Assembly: GCA_964017235.1 (NCBI GenBank)
Contig: OZ024930.1
Coordinates: 155,992,221-156,056,220, forward strand
Length of the DNA: 64,000 bases
Direction of reading: 5' to 3'
Source of the DNA: Sabellastarte sp. h YS-2021
Lineage: Eukaryota > Annelida > Polychaeta > Sabellida > Sabellidae
This document shows positions 25,901 through 40,900 of this stretch, in pieces; within the stretch, counting starts at the first letter, position 1, and the number at the start of each line of letters is the position of its first letter. The position numbers and the translations under genes are program-made. The notes beneath the pieces were generated by a model. The model had not been told where the DNA came from, searched no databases, and saw nothing but the letters and a program-made list of their open reading frames with translations.

Positions 25901-28900
25901 TCCCAAAAATGGTTGTCATGGCATCATTTTTGCCCTATCTTGGCAAGGATGTTTGTGGTAAACTTTTCCTGGGATACACATCCTGCAAAAATTTGGTAAG
26001 GATCGGTCCAGTATTGTGGATATGAGAGGATATTAATTTTGGACAGGTGGACACTGACTATTCCTATATATCCCTTCAACTTTCGTTGACATGGAATAAC
26101 AAGCAGCAACTTTGAAACCTTTCTTGTAGTGTATATAACATATTTACAAGTAGCATACTTTCATAATATTAAAAAATAAAGCAGTGTTTTTCAACAAATT
26201 TGTAAGGATTAATATACAAAGTAGACCACCATCTACCAGTATTGCAACCTTTTTTTGAATAGTTTCAGTCACTTCTGGAAAATAGTCCTCTCACAAACTG
26301 ATAACCTGGTTATCATAGGTGACTGCAATATTTACCTTGAAACAGCATGCTCAAATTCAAAAATCTTTTCCCTCCCTGCTTGAGTCATCTGATCACAACC
26401 AAAAAGTTAACTTTTCCACTCATATTCATGGACCTACTCTTGACCTGGTTCTAACCAAATCCAACAATAGCAATATTTCTTATGTCCACACAACTGATGC
26501 CTTTTCCGTCCATTTTTCAATAAGCTTCACCTTAAATCTCTCAATTACTAGATCCCAAAGTTATGCTACTGTCACTTTCCACAAATACCATAAAATTGAC
26601 AAAGAGAAAATGGAAACAGATTTATCACTTCTCAGCTCCTTATCAATCCTCGTAAGTAAGCCAATGCTTGGTACAACCAATATCACTAAACCTTGTCAGG
26701 CCTGATTGACAAACACATACCACCACACACCAAACATTTTAAGGCAAAGTACATTCCAGGATTGGTAAGCAAAAGTGTCATTTTGGCTAAAGAGACCAAG
26801 CTTTTGTTTGAATGCATCTGGTACCGAAACAGATCCACATTCAACAGATCACAATATATACAGAAAGTGCATCAGTACAAAAGAATCTGCATGCAAGCCA
26901 AATTTCAATTCCAAAAATTCAAGAAAATCATCCCAACCCTAAAAAATTATGGCCAATCCTAGGCGATGTGTTGGGTAGACTACCAGCCAAGTTGCTCCCA
27001 TAAATAAATCCTCCTCAGCTTCTGGCTGATAGATTTGTTGAGTTTTTTTACAGAAAATCCGCTAAACTTGTCCCGCTTCCTTCAATTTGTTGCGACACAT
27101 CTCCCCTGACTCTTCTGCCCCCATGCTTTCCACATTTCTCCACTGTTACAGAGGTTCAAGTTGCCAAAATAATAATGAACTCTCCAAGTAAATCATGTTC
27201 TCTTGACCCTTGGCCCACATTTCTCATCCTCGATTATCTGGACATCAATATTCAGTGCCTCACTTGAACAAGGTAAGTGTCCTAAGTTTTTCAAGCAGGC
27301 CCAAGCTACTCTGATCCTCAAAAAATCATCCTTAGACAAAGAAGTGCTCAAAAATTACAGACCTGTTTCCAATCTCAATTTTATTTCAAGAATTCTCAAA
27401 AGGGTAGTAGCTGTCCAGCTTCAAACCCACCTTGATAAAACTGGCCTTATGACTGGGTTTCAACCAGCTTACAGAAAACATCATTCTACTTAAACTGCCC
27501 TCCTTAATATTCAAAATGATCTTCTCCTTAATATGGCTAAAGGGTCTGTCACAGCCCTCACCCTCATGGATATCTCCAACACTTTCAACACCATAGACCA
27601 CACCATCAAACCCCGATAAAACTGAATTTATCTTGATAGGCTCTAAAAACAACTGTAAACAAGCCCCCCCCCCCCGACTTCCCAATCAATATTCTTGGTA
27701 ATCAGGTCTCACCAGCACCAAGTGTCAAGAACCTTTGAGTGGGGTGTTATCCGCCAGGAGCCTATTGACTTTAGTCTTATTGAATATATGGAAGAGATGT
27801 GCACCAACATCACTCCCCCAAGAAATAGTGAACTATGGGGATAGACACCTGATTGGTAAACTGACTGATACATATATTAAATTAATATCATTACCTTGTG
27901 ATTTTAATTAAACCCGGGATTTGACAAAGTAAAAATTTGTTATTAACTTTTACTTTATATAATTATTAAAACTTAATTCCGGTTATTAATTTAATGTATA
28001 TCATTATAATTTATTAAAAACAATAATTTTATTATCTTGATTTGATACACATTCACTTCTATGATTTATTATCCAGGGTATAAAAATTACCCAATTTTGA
28101 CTCAATACAGTAATTCGTATTTAAAAAGTAATATTGAGTAATATATATTACATGAAATAAGTATACCACCAAATATACTTAAATCAGATCTAATTAATTG
28201 TCTTTTCTGATAATTGTCAGGAAATCAATTTAATTAAATATAATGTGTCAGTTATTAATAAATACTTGACTTTGTACTCACACACATAAAATGTATGTAA
28301 TATTGTTGCACTATTAACCGATTAAGGTTTAATAGATAGTTAACTCATAAGAAGTGTTGAATTACTGCCATTAAAAATGTGATAATACACATACTGTATT
28401 TTATTAATGTGTTTTTACTACAATATTGAGTCCTTAATAAATACCCAACTGGTCAAATAAACTAGTTGAAATTACCAACACACTTTAGTATGACATAAAC
28501 TTATTTGGGCATCCTCATAATGAAGGATTTGCCAGATAAGCTAAATGGCTGTTCTCATAAGAATGAGCGATCACAATGTCATGCACCACAAACTTTGAGA
28601 CTTGCACAAAGGGGATAACATGACGATCCCCCACTGGACAATCACTGATGTATATTTACTTTGGCTATATGAAGGTGGACTGTACTGAACACACAAAGTT
28701 GCATACACAGATAATGATTAAGTAATAAAACACAAATTAGTGGGTTTACTGCACTTTATTATCTTTATTTTCAAATAATAATAATGAAAAATAAATTATA
28801 ATCATTCTGAACTGCAAAATTATCATTATAATAATCAGCAAATTATTATGATTATATTTTTGCTATTAAATTATTAAAAGCAGATAAGAAAATGTAGGAC

Positions 28901-31900
28901 TATAAATATGTATGTATTCCTAGGTAATCTTGCAGTTACTATTTTAAAAATATATTATTAACATCATTAGATATCTGTCTGACTGATGGTTATAATTTTT
29001 TTTTTTTTTTGTTATTGTTAGAAAATGAACTTAAGATAAATTGAAAATGAACTTAAGATAAATTGAAAGACCAGTTAATGCCACTTGCATATTGAAAGAA
29101 TGTGGAAGTTGAGGTACTTAAAATAATGCAGCTACTTTCAGTTGATACTAAAAACCACTTACATTCAAATAGAAAAAAATGATAACTATTGGGAATTAAT
29201 AATCTTGAGGATGTTAACATAATATAACAAAAAAGCGCTAAACGGTATTGACTAACAGTTTAGTCAATACTGATGTCTACTTGACATAATATAATAAAAA
29301 AGCACTCAACTGTATTGACTAACAGTTGATACTATAAGCAGCTGATTCTTCCTACTGGTGCTGCAAAGCTTGATATCTGCTGATAATTTCTAATCTCAAG
29401 GGTGATTACACAACATATCATATAATAGTTTTAAATATACTAATATTTATTAAAAGTTCAGCTGACTATAGTACTTCATTTGTTAAGAATAATAAATTAA
29501 AGACTAAATGATATTTAGTAAAGAATGTGTGTAAAACAAAGTGTCAGCTGGGTATCTTGAAAAATTGCACTAATGTTAGCTGGGTATCTTGAATTAATGC
29601 ACTAATGTTCAATAATCAATGTGATGTTGTCTTTGACATTTTAAGCCAGTTATATTTGTATAGCCAGTTATATGTAAAGCTTAAAATAACATTACATCTC
29701 AAGAGTGGTCACACAGCATGGTATAAAATTTACAAAATATGTAAAATATAATGTACTTATTGAAAATTCACCTGACTATGGGCATTCATTAACAAATTGA
29801 ATATATTAATAAAGTCAACACTAAATGACAAGCAGTATCAGATGTGTATAAAAATGCTCAGTAATAAATATGTCCTTGGCGTTATGGGACATGTATATTT
29901 ATCTTTTTATTACGGTTTAAAAACTGATTATGATATTTAACATACTTCTGTAGGAAAGTCCTAAAAGGATATAACACTGTCCTTATATATACATGGTTAG
30001 GTTGGTAGCTATGATATTTCAAGTCCTAAATCAAGGACATCCAAGTAAGTTTGATGCATATTTGTACAGGTAACAAAAAAAAAACCAGTTACAAATTATA
30101 TCCAGCTTCTCACACAGTTATTATTATAATATATATTGTGTGATAGGCTGTGACCTTACACTTAAAGATATGTTATGACATAGCTAAGTATAATTATACA
30201 ACAGACATCAGTAATTGAAATAAAGACTAGGCAAAGTAAAAAAAACTCTTTATAATTGGAACTGAACAGTCTCCAGGCTTTATGTATATACAATGCCAGA
30301 ATGCAATTGTACTTGTTTTATGTATGGTCTGATGTGTGACACTATAATAAATTTAAATATGTTGCTAGGTATAAACCCATTTATCATAGTAACATTGTCA
30401 CTTAAGAAATATACGAGATATGTGTTTATGTTTTTGTACAGTATGTGGAAATTATTGAATCTAAAAGTATACGAAAGGCACACTAATTATGGCAGTTAGT
30501 ACTAAAGTATAAGACATTTTGGTAAATAATTTTGAAAGTTTTGTAATCCATGTAAAGGACATTTATTTATGCCAAAGTTGAATAGTATCTAAACAGGCAT
30601 AACTACAAAAGTCTGTGTGTGTTTGGTCTAACAATGTTCCCTTTAAATAATAAACCATTCTTCAGAGACCAATCATAAACAGGTGTGTATATAAATGAAA
30701 ATGGGAAAGACTAACCACTAATGTTTTCCAGGTAATTACTCCATTCTTTTTCATTTTTTTACCCTTTGATTTGTAGCCATAAATATTACTATGTGTATTC
30801 TATGTATTTGTCTGTGTTTAACAGTTGTTCATCTGTGTAGCTTATGCACTTGTAATTTTGTTTGTTTTGTTCTTTGGCATATTATTCACTGTGTGAAAAC
30901 TGAACTAAAACATTGTGGTGCTTGTAGGCCATATTTAAACTATAAGAACCGCAAACTTGTAGCTAGTATATCATGTTTCTTCATGGTGTATGTTACAAGA
31001 AAATATAAATTTGCAATCTTTTTGAGTTATTACAATGACACTTAATAAAATAAAACTAAATTCATTCAATTGTCGCGGTTTATGTGACAGGAAAAAAAGA
31101 CTTAATATTTTTCAGTGGCTTAAGCGTAATCATTCTGGCATAACAGCATTACAAGAAACTCACTCCACACCCTTAGATGAGCAAATTTGGCAGAAGGAGT
31201 GGAATGGTAAAATATATTACTCACATGGTCGGTCAAATAGTAGTGGGGTAGCAATCTTAATCCCTGATAAGATACTCTCTGATATAGAAATCACCAATAT
31301 AAAAGCTGATCAAAATGGCAGGTTGATTGTCTTAGAGTGTAAGATTTGTCTTAATCCATTTGTCATTATTTGTGTATACTTTCCCACTAAAGATAAACCA
31401 ACACAACAAATGGACTTTCTCAGCTATTTCAAAAGTATGGTAAATGACTATGTCGGTAAAAATTTACTCATTTGTGGGGACTTCAATATATGTTTAAATT
31501 TAAAATATGATAAAAAGGGGGGAAATAGAGAAATTGAATCATGTTGTGCAAAAGATTTAAAGTATTTTATGGAAGAAGTAGATATTGTCGATATATGGAG
31601 ATTAAGGCATCCAGACCTACTCCAATATAGCAGAAGAGAGAATTCAAAAACAGGATTTGTACTATCTAGAATTGACTTTTGGCTTGTTTCTACTGCCCTA
31701 GAATATCAAATTGAATTAACTACAATAAAACCTGGAAATAGTTCTGATCATAGCATTATTTCTATCAATTTAGAGTTACTGGATACTCAAAAAAGGGGCA
31801 GAGGCTTTTGGAAATTCAACAATAACTTATTAACTGATCATACTTATATTGATATTATTAAAAAGACTATCAGCGATATTAAAAATAATGATGTGATGGA

Positions 31901-34900
31901 GAATAAGTCACAGCTTTGGGATTTTGTAAAATGCAGAATAAGAAGTGAAACTATAGCTTATTCTATTCAAAAGTCAAGGACAAATAGACTAAAAGAAGAA
32001 AGAATCAAAGAGACATTGGAAAACTTGGAAGCATCGCTGGCCACGGATTGTAGCCATTTAGATGCATACTACAAGGCCAAACACAAGAATGGGAAAATTT
32101 TCAAAAGATAAAACTAAAGGGCTCAATTTTGCGGTCAAAAGCTCAATGGGTTGAAGATGGGGAACAAAATAGCAAATTCTTTCTAAATCTTGAGAAAAGA
32201 AATTATAATATAAAGCACATTAAAAAGCTTATACAAGGAACGAACATAATAACTGACCCAGTAGCTATATTAAAAGAACAAAAACGATACTATGATAATC
32301 TTTACTCATCAAAGCAACATCATTTTAAAAATTTCATTGAAATAGAAGATCATTTTTTGAGAAATACGGCTATTCCAAAACTTTCAAATGATGAAAGATA
32401 CTTTTGTGATCAAAAGCTACAGCCAAGAGACTACAACACTGCTTTAAAAAATCTTGCCAATAACAAGTCCTCTGGTTCTGATGGTTTGACAACTAACTTT
32501 TACAAATTTTTCTGGCCAGATATTCGTGACTTACTGGTAGCAAGCTATAACTATACTTATGATAACAAGCAACTGTCACAAGACCAAAAAATAGCAGTAA
32601 TAAATTTACTTCCTAAAAAGGACAAAGACCTGCGCTTCTTAAAGAACTGGCGTCCTGTAAGTCTACTTAACACCGACTACAAAATTCTAACAAAAGCCTT
32701 GGCACAAAAACTGCAGAATGTAATTGGCCAAATAGTTAACCGTGATCAAATTGGATATATAAAAGGCCGCTTTATTGGTGAAACCATCCGCACAATACAT
32801 GATATTGTGTATCTAACAGAAGAACAAAATATGAATGGCTTTATTACATTAATAGATTTTGAGAAAGCATTTGATAGCATTGAGTGGAATTTTTTGTTTA
32901 AGTGCTTAAAAACATTTAATTTCGGAGATGCATTTCTAGATTGGATAAAAATTTTATATACAGATATAAAATTGTGTGTTACTAACAATGGATATTACTC
33001 TGAATGCTTTAAATTGTCTCGATCAATTAGACAAGGTTGTCCTATTTCGACCCTCTTATTTATTTTAGTTGCAGAAATATTAGCAATAGCCATCAGAACA
33101 AATGAAAATATTCATGGCCTCCAATTTAATACCAAGATAAATCATACATATAAGCTTGCTCAATTAGCAGATGACACTACTCTCTTCTTGGCTGATCTTG
33201 ATTCAATTGCTCACAGTATTACATTATTTGATAAATTTAAAATGATTTCAGGTTTGACTGTTAACCTGGAAAAAACTGAAATAATTCCTTTGGGAAGAGA
33301 TAGAAATAAAACCATAAATTTATCAGGTAATTTGAAAAAGATCACTTATAACATGGGACCTTTTAAAACTTTAGGAATTTGGTTTTCAAATAATCATAAT
33401 GATGCAATTGACTTGAACTATTCTCCAAAAATTGAAAAAGTTAAAACACTGCTTCAAATCTGGTTGGGTAGACACCTGTCACTTAAAGGTAAGATAACAA
33501 TTTTAAGAGCTCTGATAATTATCACAGATTTCATTTTTATTTACAGTCTTGTTTGCTCCATTTTATATTCTTGAAAAACTAGATAAACTACTTCTGTCTT
33601 TTCTTTGGAGCAACAAAACACCAAAGGTAAAAAGAGAAACCATCATTGCAAGTATTGAGGATGGGGGCCTGAAGATGCCAGATATATTTGAAATAAATAA
33701 AGCAGCAAAAATCACATGGGTAAAGCGTTTAGCAATTGAGGAAGATGGTAAATGGAAAGATTTAACGTATAAGTTATTAAACATAGATCGACAACATTTT
33801 GTATATAAAATGCCTCCAGCATATGTTGATGCATGTAAAACAAAATTTCATAAACAATTAATGGAGAGCTGGATATCTATAAAAAACACTGTACCATTAT
33901 CATGTAATGAAATATTGAATGAATATATTTTTCACTCAAGCTTAATAACTTCTGGCAATGATGCACTGAATATTCAAAAGTTTGGATCTTTCTATAAACG
34001 AAGTAACTTCCTTAAACTTATAGACATTTATGATAAAACTACACGTAACATAATGACGAAACAGGCATTAGAAACCAAATTTAAGTGTTGCTTAAACTAC
34101 ATGCAGTTTTTGATGTTAAAAAGTGCTATGCCAGCATTATGGCTGAAAAAGCTAAAGTCTTCGTCAACTGAAAATATTGATAGGTCCCCAGACTCAATTT
34201 TTATAAAATTAGGACATAAGCTGGTTAAGATTGAACATACAAAAACTAAGGATATTTATGCACAGTTACTCGGTAAAAAAAAACACATTACCATCAGCGA
34301 TAAATGTATGGTCTAATCTTTTTCCTTTTTTAGAAAACTATTCATTGAAAGAAACATTTTTGCTACCTTTTAAAATATCAATTGAAGCCTTCTATCAAAG
34401 CTTTCAGTACAAAATTTTGAATAGAATATTAAATTGTAGAGAAAATCTTTTTAAATGGAAAGTAACCAGTGATCCAAACTGCACTTCATGCACAGCAGTA
34501 GATACAATAGAACACCACTTGTATTATTGTAATGTGAGTGTGAAGTTTTGGAAACAACTGTCAGAATGGTTGAAAAGTATCTTGGACATTAAATTTAACT
34601 TTACAGTATGTGAAGTTTTTTTTGGTTTTTGGCCATCTGATAACGTAATTTTTGAAGCAATCAATTACCTAATGCTTATTGGAAAATGGTTTTTGAACAA
34701 TAAAAAGAGTGAGAATAAAGAGGTGCATTTTTCAGAATATTTAGTTTTTATAAAATCAAAATTAGAAGTCTTACTGGAAGTGAACAAGAATAATAATAAA
34801 GCATTCTTTATATTACTTGACAAAATACTAAACAGTCTACAGTGAACCAATTCAGTACAAAAAGGAAAGAGTTGTAAATTTGTTTTCACCATAACTGATA

Positions 34901-37900
34901 TTGTTTATTGTTAGAACAGTGGTTGGCATTATGTGTGTAAAAATTACACATTTGTCTTGTGTTTTTTGTGTACACTTGTAATATTGTATTGTGCCTAATT
35001 GTGTTTGTGTTTGTATTGTATTTTTGTATGGTATGTTTATGTTTTATGAAAAATAAAAATATGAAAAACAAAAAAAAATGATTACATTTTTGCACTTACC
35101 TGTAGTCCCCCAGGAGTTCAGAGGAAGCCTTTTAAAATATATTGACCCTGGGGGATACTTGTCCCCAGGATTAAGGAGCAAATCCGCAGGAGCAAGGCGG
35201 ACCCCTTAAATGCACCTCAGTAACCAAATTTGTCCATCTCACAGCCTCTGATGAGAACTGACAACTCATCGAAATATTGACACCAGATTAGGTGTAAATA
35301 TAAGGCAGAGATACATTTTGAGTCTTGACCCTTTCACTGACACAACACTTATCTTGAACCTTTGAGTGGTGTTTGATTTTAACTTAACTCTTTCAGTCAT
35401 AAAATCCACCATAGTCTATGCTACATATCTCTACCAAATTCGTCCCCTTCTCAACCTTAAAACACCAGTCCTTCTAGCAAATGCTTTCTTAAGCAACAGA
35501 TTGGACTACTGCAATTCCCTGTTTGTATCACTGATTTTGAGTTAAGAAGATTCCAGCAGGTCAAAAACACACTTTGCAGGGATGTCACTCACCCTCTAAG
35601 TTCTCTCATATTACCCCTCAATTAAAAAAAAACTCCATTGGCTCCAAGTTAGGTAGAGTGACCAATTTAAAATAGGCCTCATTACATACAAAATTCTAAA
35701 CCATGGCCAACCAGTTTACCTGAGTGAATTAATTCCCCTTCAAACCTCCTCCAGAAACACAAGATGCAGCAGCCTTGAGTTCCTTCACATCCCCACCTTT
35801 GACCGTACAGTTCACAAATAAAAAAAAAACACTTTTCAAATTCTTTCAGTCACTATGCCCCTGTTCTTTAGAACTCTTTCCCTTTCCATATAAGAAATAG
35901 CCCTTCTGTCACATCATTCAGGAAACACCTTAAAACTCACCTGTTTAACTTAAGTTTCCCCACCTAGTCTCCTTATCTTTTGGTTACACCCATAACTCTA
36001 GATAACTGACCTTGTCTGCCCCTCAACTATCCTTATGACTGATGTATTTGTTACCATAGCACACAGAGTTCCCATTTGTGGGGAAGATATTGCGCCTGAA
36101 AAGCAGTAGATTACATTAGAAAGTATGTGACGCCACTAAATACAAAGATGTATATCTTCATCTGTATTTCCTATATTTAAGACAAATACAGTGTGTGGTG
36201 TGTACTAAATGTCTTTATCATGGGTACTTACAGATTACAAATGTCACTACAGCCGAAATACAAAAGTCTTGTATGTGCTTGTTATATGTAAGTAAGTTGC
36301 TTTTCTAGCGAGCTTTATTAGGGTTATAATTTCTACTTGAAATCTGCACACAAAGTAGTACTTAGCAAATAAAGGTACATCTTTATATCTTATCAGTGGC
36401 CAAGATTCACTACAGATTAAACTGACTGTTTTATTTCTAATGTGTGTCTATTTAAGGTATATGCCAAATTAAAAGCAAAGCAATATTTTTTTGTGATTGA
36501 ATATTGCTGCAAGCCACACCTCAAAGTCACATGTACACACACGCACAAATCCACTCACCCAGACCACAGAATAAAGTCAGCATTTGCCCCTCTTTCTATA
36601 CTCTTCATGGCGTTGACTGAGGATTTCACCAAAACCCAGGGTGGGTGACAATTAAAGTTTCCAAACTTCCCTGGATCTTGCAGGTCCTCTCCACAAGATT
36701 CCTGCCTGGTTTCGTACCAAGGGTCATAATGCACATCAGTCAGCTGCCAGAAAAACCCTGGAAATGTAGAAAACTGTAGCATGCATGTTCAATGCAGATT
36801 TGAAAAGTTATGAAAGTCTAAATGATTGAACAAATGTGAAAACATTGATTTCACCACTTTAAATGACTACGCCATCACCGCTTGCAAAAGCCAAATAATG
36901 GGTTTGCCCATGAGTCCTTTACCATGATACAGCACTCTTTAAATGCATTCACCAGGTGTTTGGTTAGAATGTGTAGAATAAACTACATTAACTATATGCT
37001 GATATTGAAGATCTACAAATCTGTTTTGAAAATATTCACACAAAGTGTGACAGTTATGTCATGTATGATTATATATAAAAATTTATCTTAAATATTCTAC
37101 TCAAGATAAAAATAAAAAGATTTAAAAAAAAGATTAATTAATTTATTTTACACCTTGAATCATGTGATCTCAACCAGTCGGTTAATGATCCTACCCATCT
37201 GCATGTGATCATGTTTGACCTCATTTTATCTCTCGGTAATCTGGATACAAGCGTTAATGTTAAAATCTGTAAATTTTTATCCAACCACTCAGTCGTCAAA
37301 TGTTCCATTTCGAGCAGTAGAGTGCTTTAGGCACCATGTTACTTAAATGTGATCTACATGAACAGTACGTACATGTTCTTAGTGAAATTCTCAACAGATA
37401 TGGGCCACTTGTGTCTAGACTGATAAAAAGAGCCTCCTGATTGGTTGTCGGTGTCTTATCCAATTGCAAAGTCCCTGAGGCATCAATTTGACAGAGCATG
37501 ACATAGAGTGAATAATACACTTAGTAAAAGTCAACTTTGTTGTCAAATTTCTTGGTGCAAACGACTTGAAATAAAAAAAATAAGTCATCTATTTCGCAAT
37601 CCACATCAAAGAAAAATAGTCAGCATTCTAGAAAGTTATGGCAGGAACTACATAAAGCCCTGAACATGGCTTCTGAAAATACATTACCTTTCCATCAGTC
37701 AGGGAAGTCATTCTTCAATTAGTTTGCATCTTTTTTCTCCAACAAAATTATGAAAAGGTGAGATAGATTTTTCCCTCTGACCCTAAAAGTGCTGTACATC
37801 CTCTTCCTGATGTTACCATAATTACTGTCTTTATTCAAGTTTCTGGAAATGCTGTCAATAAATAATTGCTAACTTACTAACAAAACCTTGTTCTGTCCCT

Positions 37901-40900
37901 TGGACCCCTGGCCAACATTTCCCATCAAGGAATGCATGGACATTCTACCTCCACCAATCACAAAACTTGTTATTTACTCTATCATTGAGGCAGATATTAC
38001 TGATGGCTTCAAAACTGCTCCTCTTTCCTCCCTGCTGATGGTCTACAGTAGTCCTGCTTTGTATCAGGGTTTAGTTTCAATTCAAAACTGGTTAAATGTG
38101 TGGTTGCTAAGAAGCTTTTAGAACACATGAATGTCCAAGACTTAGACAATTTGTACTAGTCTGTCAAAAAAAAACGGGCCACTGAAATGGCTCTTCTGTC
38201 CAAAGCCAAAGTTCACTTATCATTGGACTAACAGTCTTGGTAATGCTTGACCTCTCCGCTACCTTTGATACCACCCACCATTTCACTTTTTGTATATGTC
38301 TTCAGACATGGTTTGGGAGTTGGGAGTTCTCTTCATAAATGTTTTCCTTACTACTGTACTGAGTGTATCAGTCTATAAAATTGGTTCTATGTTGTCTGAT
38401 CCTTGTAAACTCTTGTATGTTGTTCTCTAGGTTGTGGTTTGGGTCCTCTGTTTTTTTTCACTCTACACTACTTCCCTGGTTAACTGTTTTTGTGCTGTTG
38501 TGCCTAAGAGTTCTCTTAATAAGGTAGAGATTGAGCTTTATAAATGTCCAATTAGAGTTATAATTAGAATAAGAAACAGCTAAAAATTTCCAAATTTGAA
38601 ATATTTTTTAAATATTTATGCAGATAGAACTATCTTGCAATAAAAAGTATGACTTTGGTTTTCCAGAAAGTGGTGAATGTTCATCTTTGCATTTAAAGGA
38701 TATATAGAGGTCCTCCCACCCCAAGGCCAGTCAAACACATTACCGACAGATTGTTTGTTATAAATACATGTATTAACTAAAGTGTAAATATGACTACTAC
38801 AAATTATATTAGAGTTAAACAATAAATACAAATACAGGTTATTAAATGTCACTTGTACGTGCATAAAGTAAAAAAAAACCTTGACCTGAGCCAAGGTCAG
38901 GGTTAACCAAGATATTAAGATGAAGTAATAATGAGTATGACGTCTGCTAGATTATCTTGATTGCAAAATAATAGAGGAGAAAGAAATTTTGATTTTAACA
39001 AACATATACAGATACAGTCATAACTTACATACAATGATTACAAATATAAAATATAGATCCGGCGAATATACCACAACAGTGAAAATGCTTACAATGCCAG
39101 AATAGTTGAAATGTTTACAAAAAAAACTCAGGGCGAGTGTGAATGAACCCTAAATAAGTATTGAGTAAGATGGATACACACTATAGCAGGTATATCGGCA
39201 TAAGTTCCTTCAAGAATGGAACTATAGGAGTAGTGTTCTTAGAAATGTCTTAAGAAAGTGGGGAATGTTAGCAGGTGCATTAACTTCACTAGCTTTAATT
39301 GAATTGTTAGAAAATTTATCCACATCAATAGACAGTAAAAATATAACAGTAGGAGTATTTATTGACTTGAAAAGGTCATTTGACATTATAAATCATTCTA
39401 TATTAATTAGAAAATTGGAATTCTATGAAATAAGAGGAAAAGCATTAAGCTGGGTTAAGTCATATCTAGATAATAGAAAACAATATGTTCATTTTGATGG
39501 TGTAAATTCAAGTTTGCTAAAAATATTATGTGGTGTTCCACAGGGTTCAATTCTTGGCCCAAAGTTGTTTATTTTATATATAAACGATATATGTAATGTC
39601 TCGAAAATTTTGAAGTTTATCTTAGTTTTTCTTCCCTGGTGGTCACACCCACAATCCTGGATTACCGACCTTGAACGCCCCTCGACTTTCATATGAAAAT
39701 GATTTTGTTTAATTAGCGCACTGAGTTCCCCATTGTGGGGAAGATATTGCGCTTGCAAAGCAGTAGATTAGATTAGATTATTTGCAGATGACACAAATTG
39801 CTTTTTATACTGGTACAGATTTTAATAATATCTGTAATGTTATAACATTGGAATTAGAACAGTTAAATGTATGGTTTGCATTGAATAAACTATCACTAAA
39901 TGTAAGTAAAACAAATTATATAGTCTTTACAAATAAAATTTTAGTTGGGGATGCCAAAATTGTAATAAATAACTATGATGTTGAAAGGGTACAGGTTACA
40001 AAGTTTCTTGGTGTTATCATTGATGAAAAAAACATGGAAATATCATATAGCTCATGTAAGTGGTAAGATCAATAAAAATATATCAGTTATCTATAAAGTA
40101 AAGAAAGTTATAAGCTTTTATGCATTAAAAACTTTATATACCTCCTTGATTTTACCATATTTAACTTACTGTTGTGTAATTTGGGGCAATGCCAGTAAAT
40201 GTAACCTGAACAAAGTCATTGTATTGCAGAAAAGAATTCTAAGAATAATTTTTTACTCTAACTATAGAGAACATACTTCACCACTTTTTAAGAGATGTAA
40301 GTTACTAAAATTTAGTGATTTAGTAAATATAAATATTTTAATAGTGATGTTCAAAGTATATAATAATTTATTACCTGAAAATATTCAAATATTCTTTTTA
40401 AAGAATGTGAATTGTCATTATATAGCTAGATCACATGATAAATTTAGTTACCAATATGCTAGAACAAATTTAAAATCTAAAAGTGTTTCTGTCATTGGTG
40501 TCAAGGTTTGGAAAGACTCAGCAGTGATAAAACAAATATAACTTGTTTAAAAAAATTTAAATATGAGGTTAACAAGAGTATGTATGATATGTATGTTTGA
40601 AATAATGTTATTTATAGGTGCTTTAATTTGTAATATCTATACTTGACATTACAATTTCAAATTGTATTTATTTAATAACTTGCATAAATATAAGTTAATT
40701 TAAATATAATTGTATAAATAGGTAACCGGAAACAGGGGTGGCACTCATCTAAAAGCCAATAGCTTCTGCCAACTCCTTTTCCCAAATTTATATAATTCAT
40801 ATGTATTTTGAAGATGTAAATATGTGACATTATTCCAAAATGTTTGTTGTTTTCATGTTACTATATTGTAATCTGTTATTTCACAATTGTATATGATTAT

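Noticed and set aside
30280-31045. Open frames just upstream of the LINE as candidate ORF1
   Set aside because: Short, hydrophobic/Cys-rich and on both strands, without coiled-coil or RRM/zinc-knuckle features expected of a Tx1/L1 ORF1.
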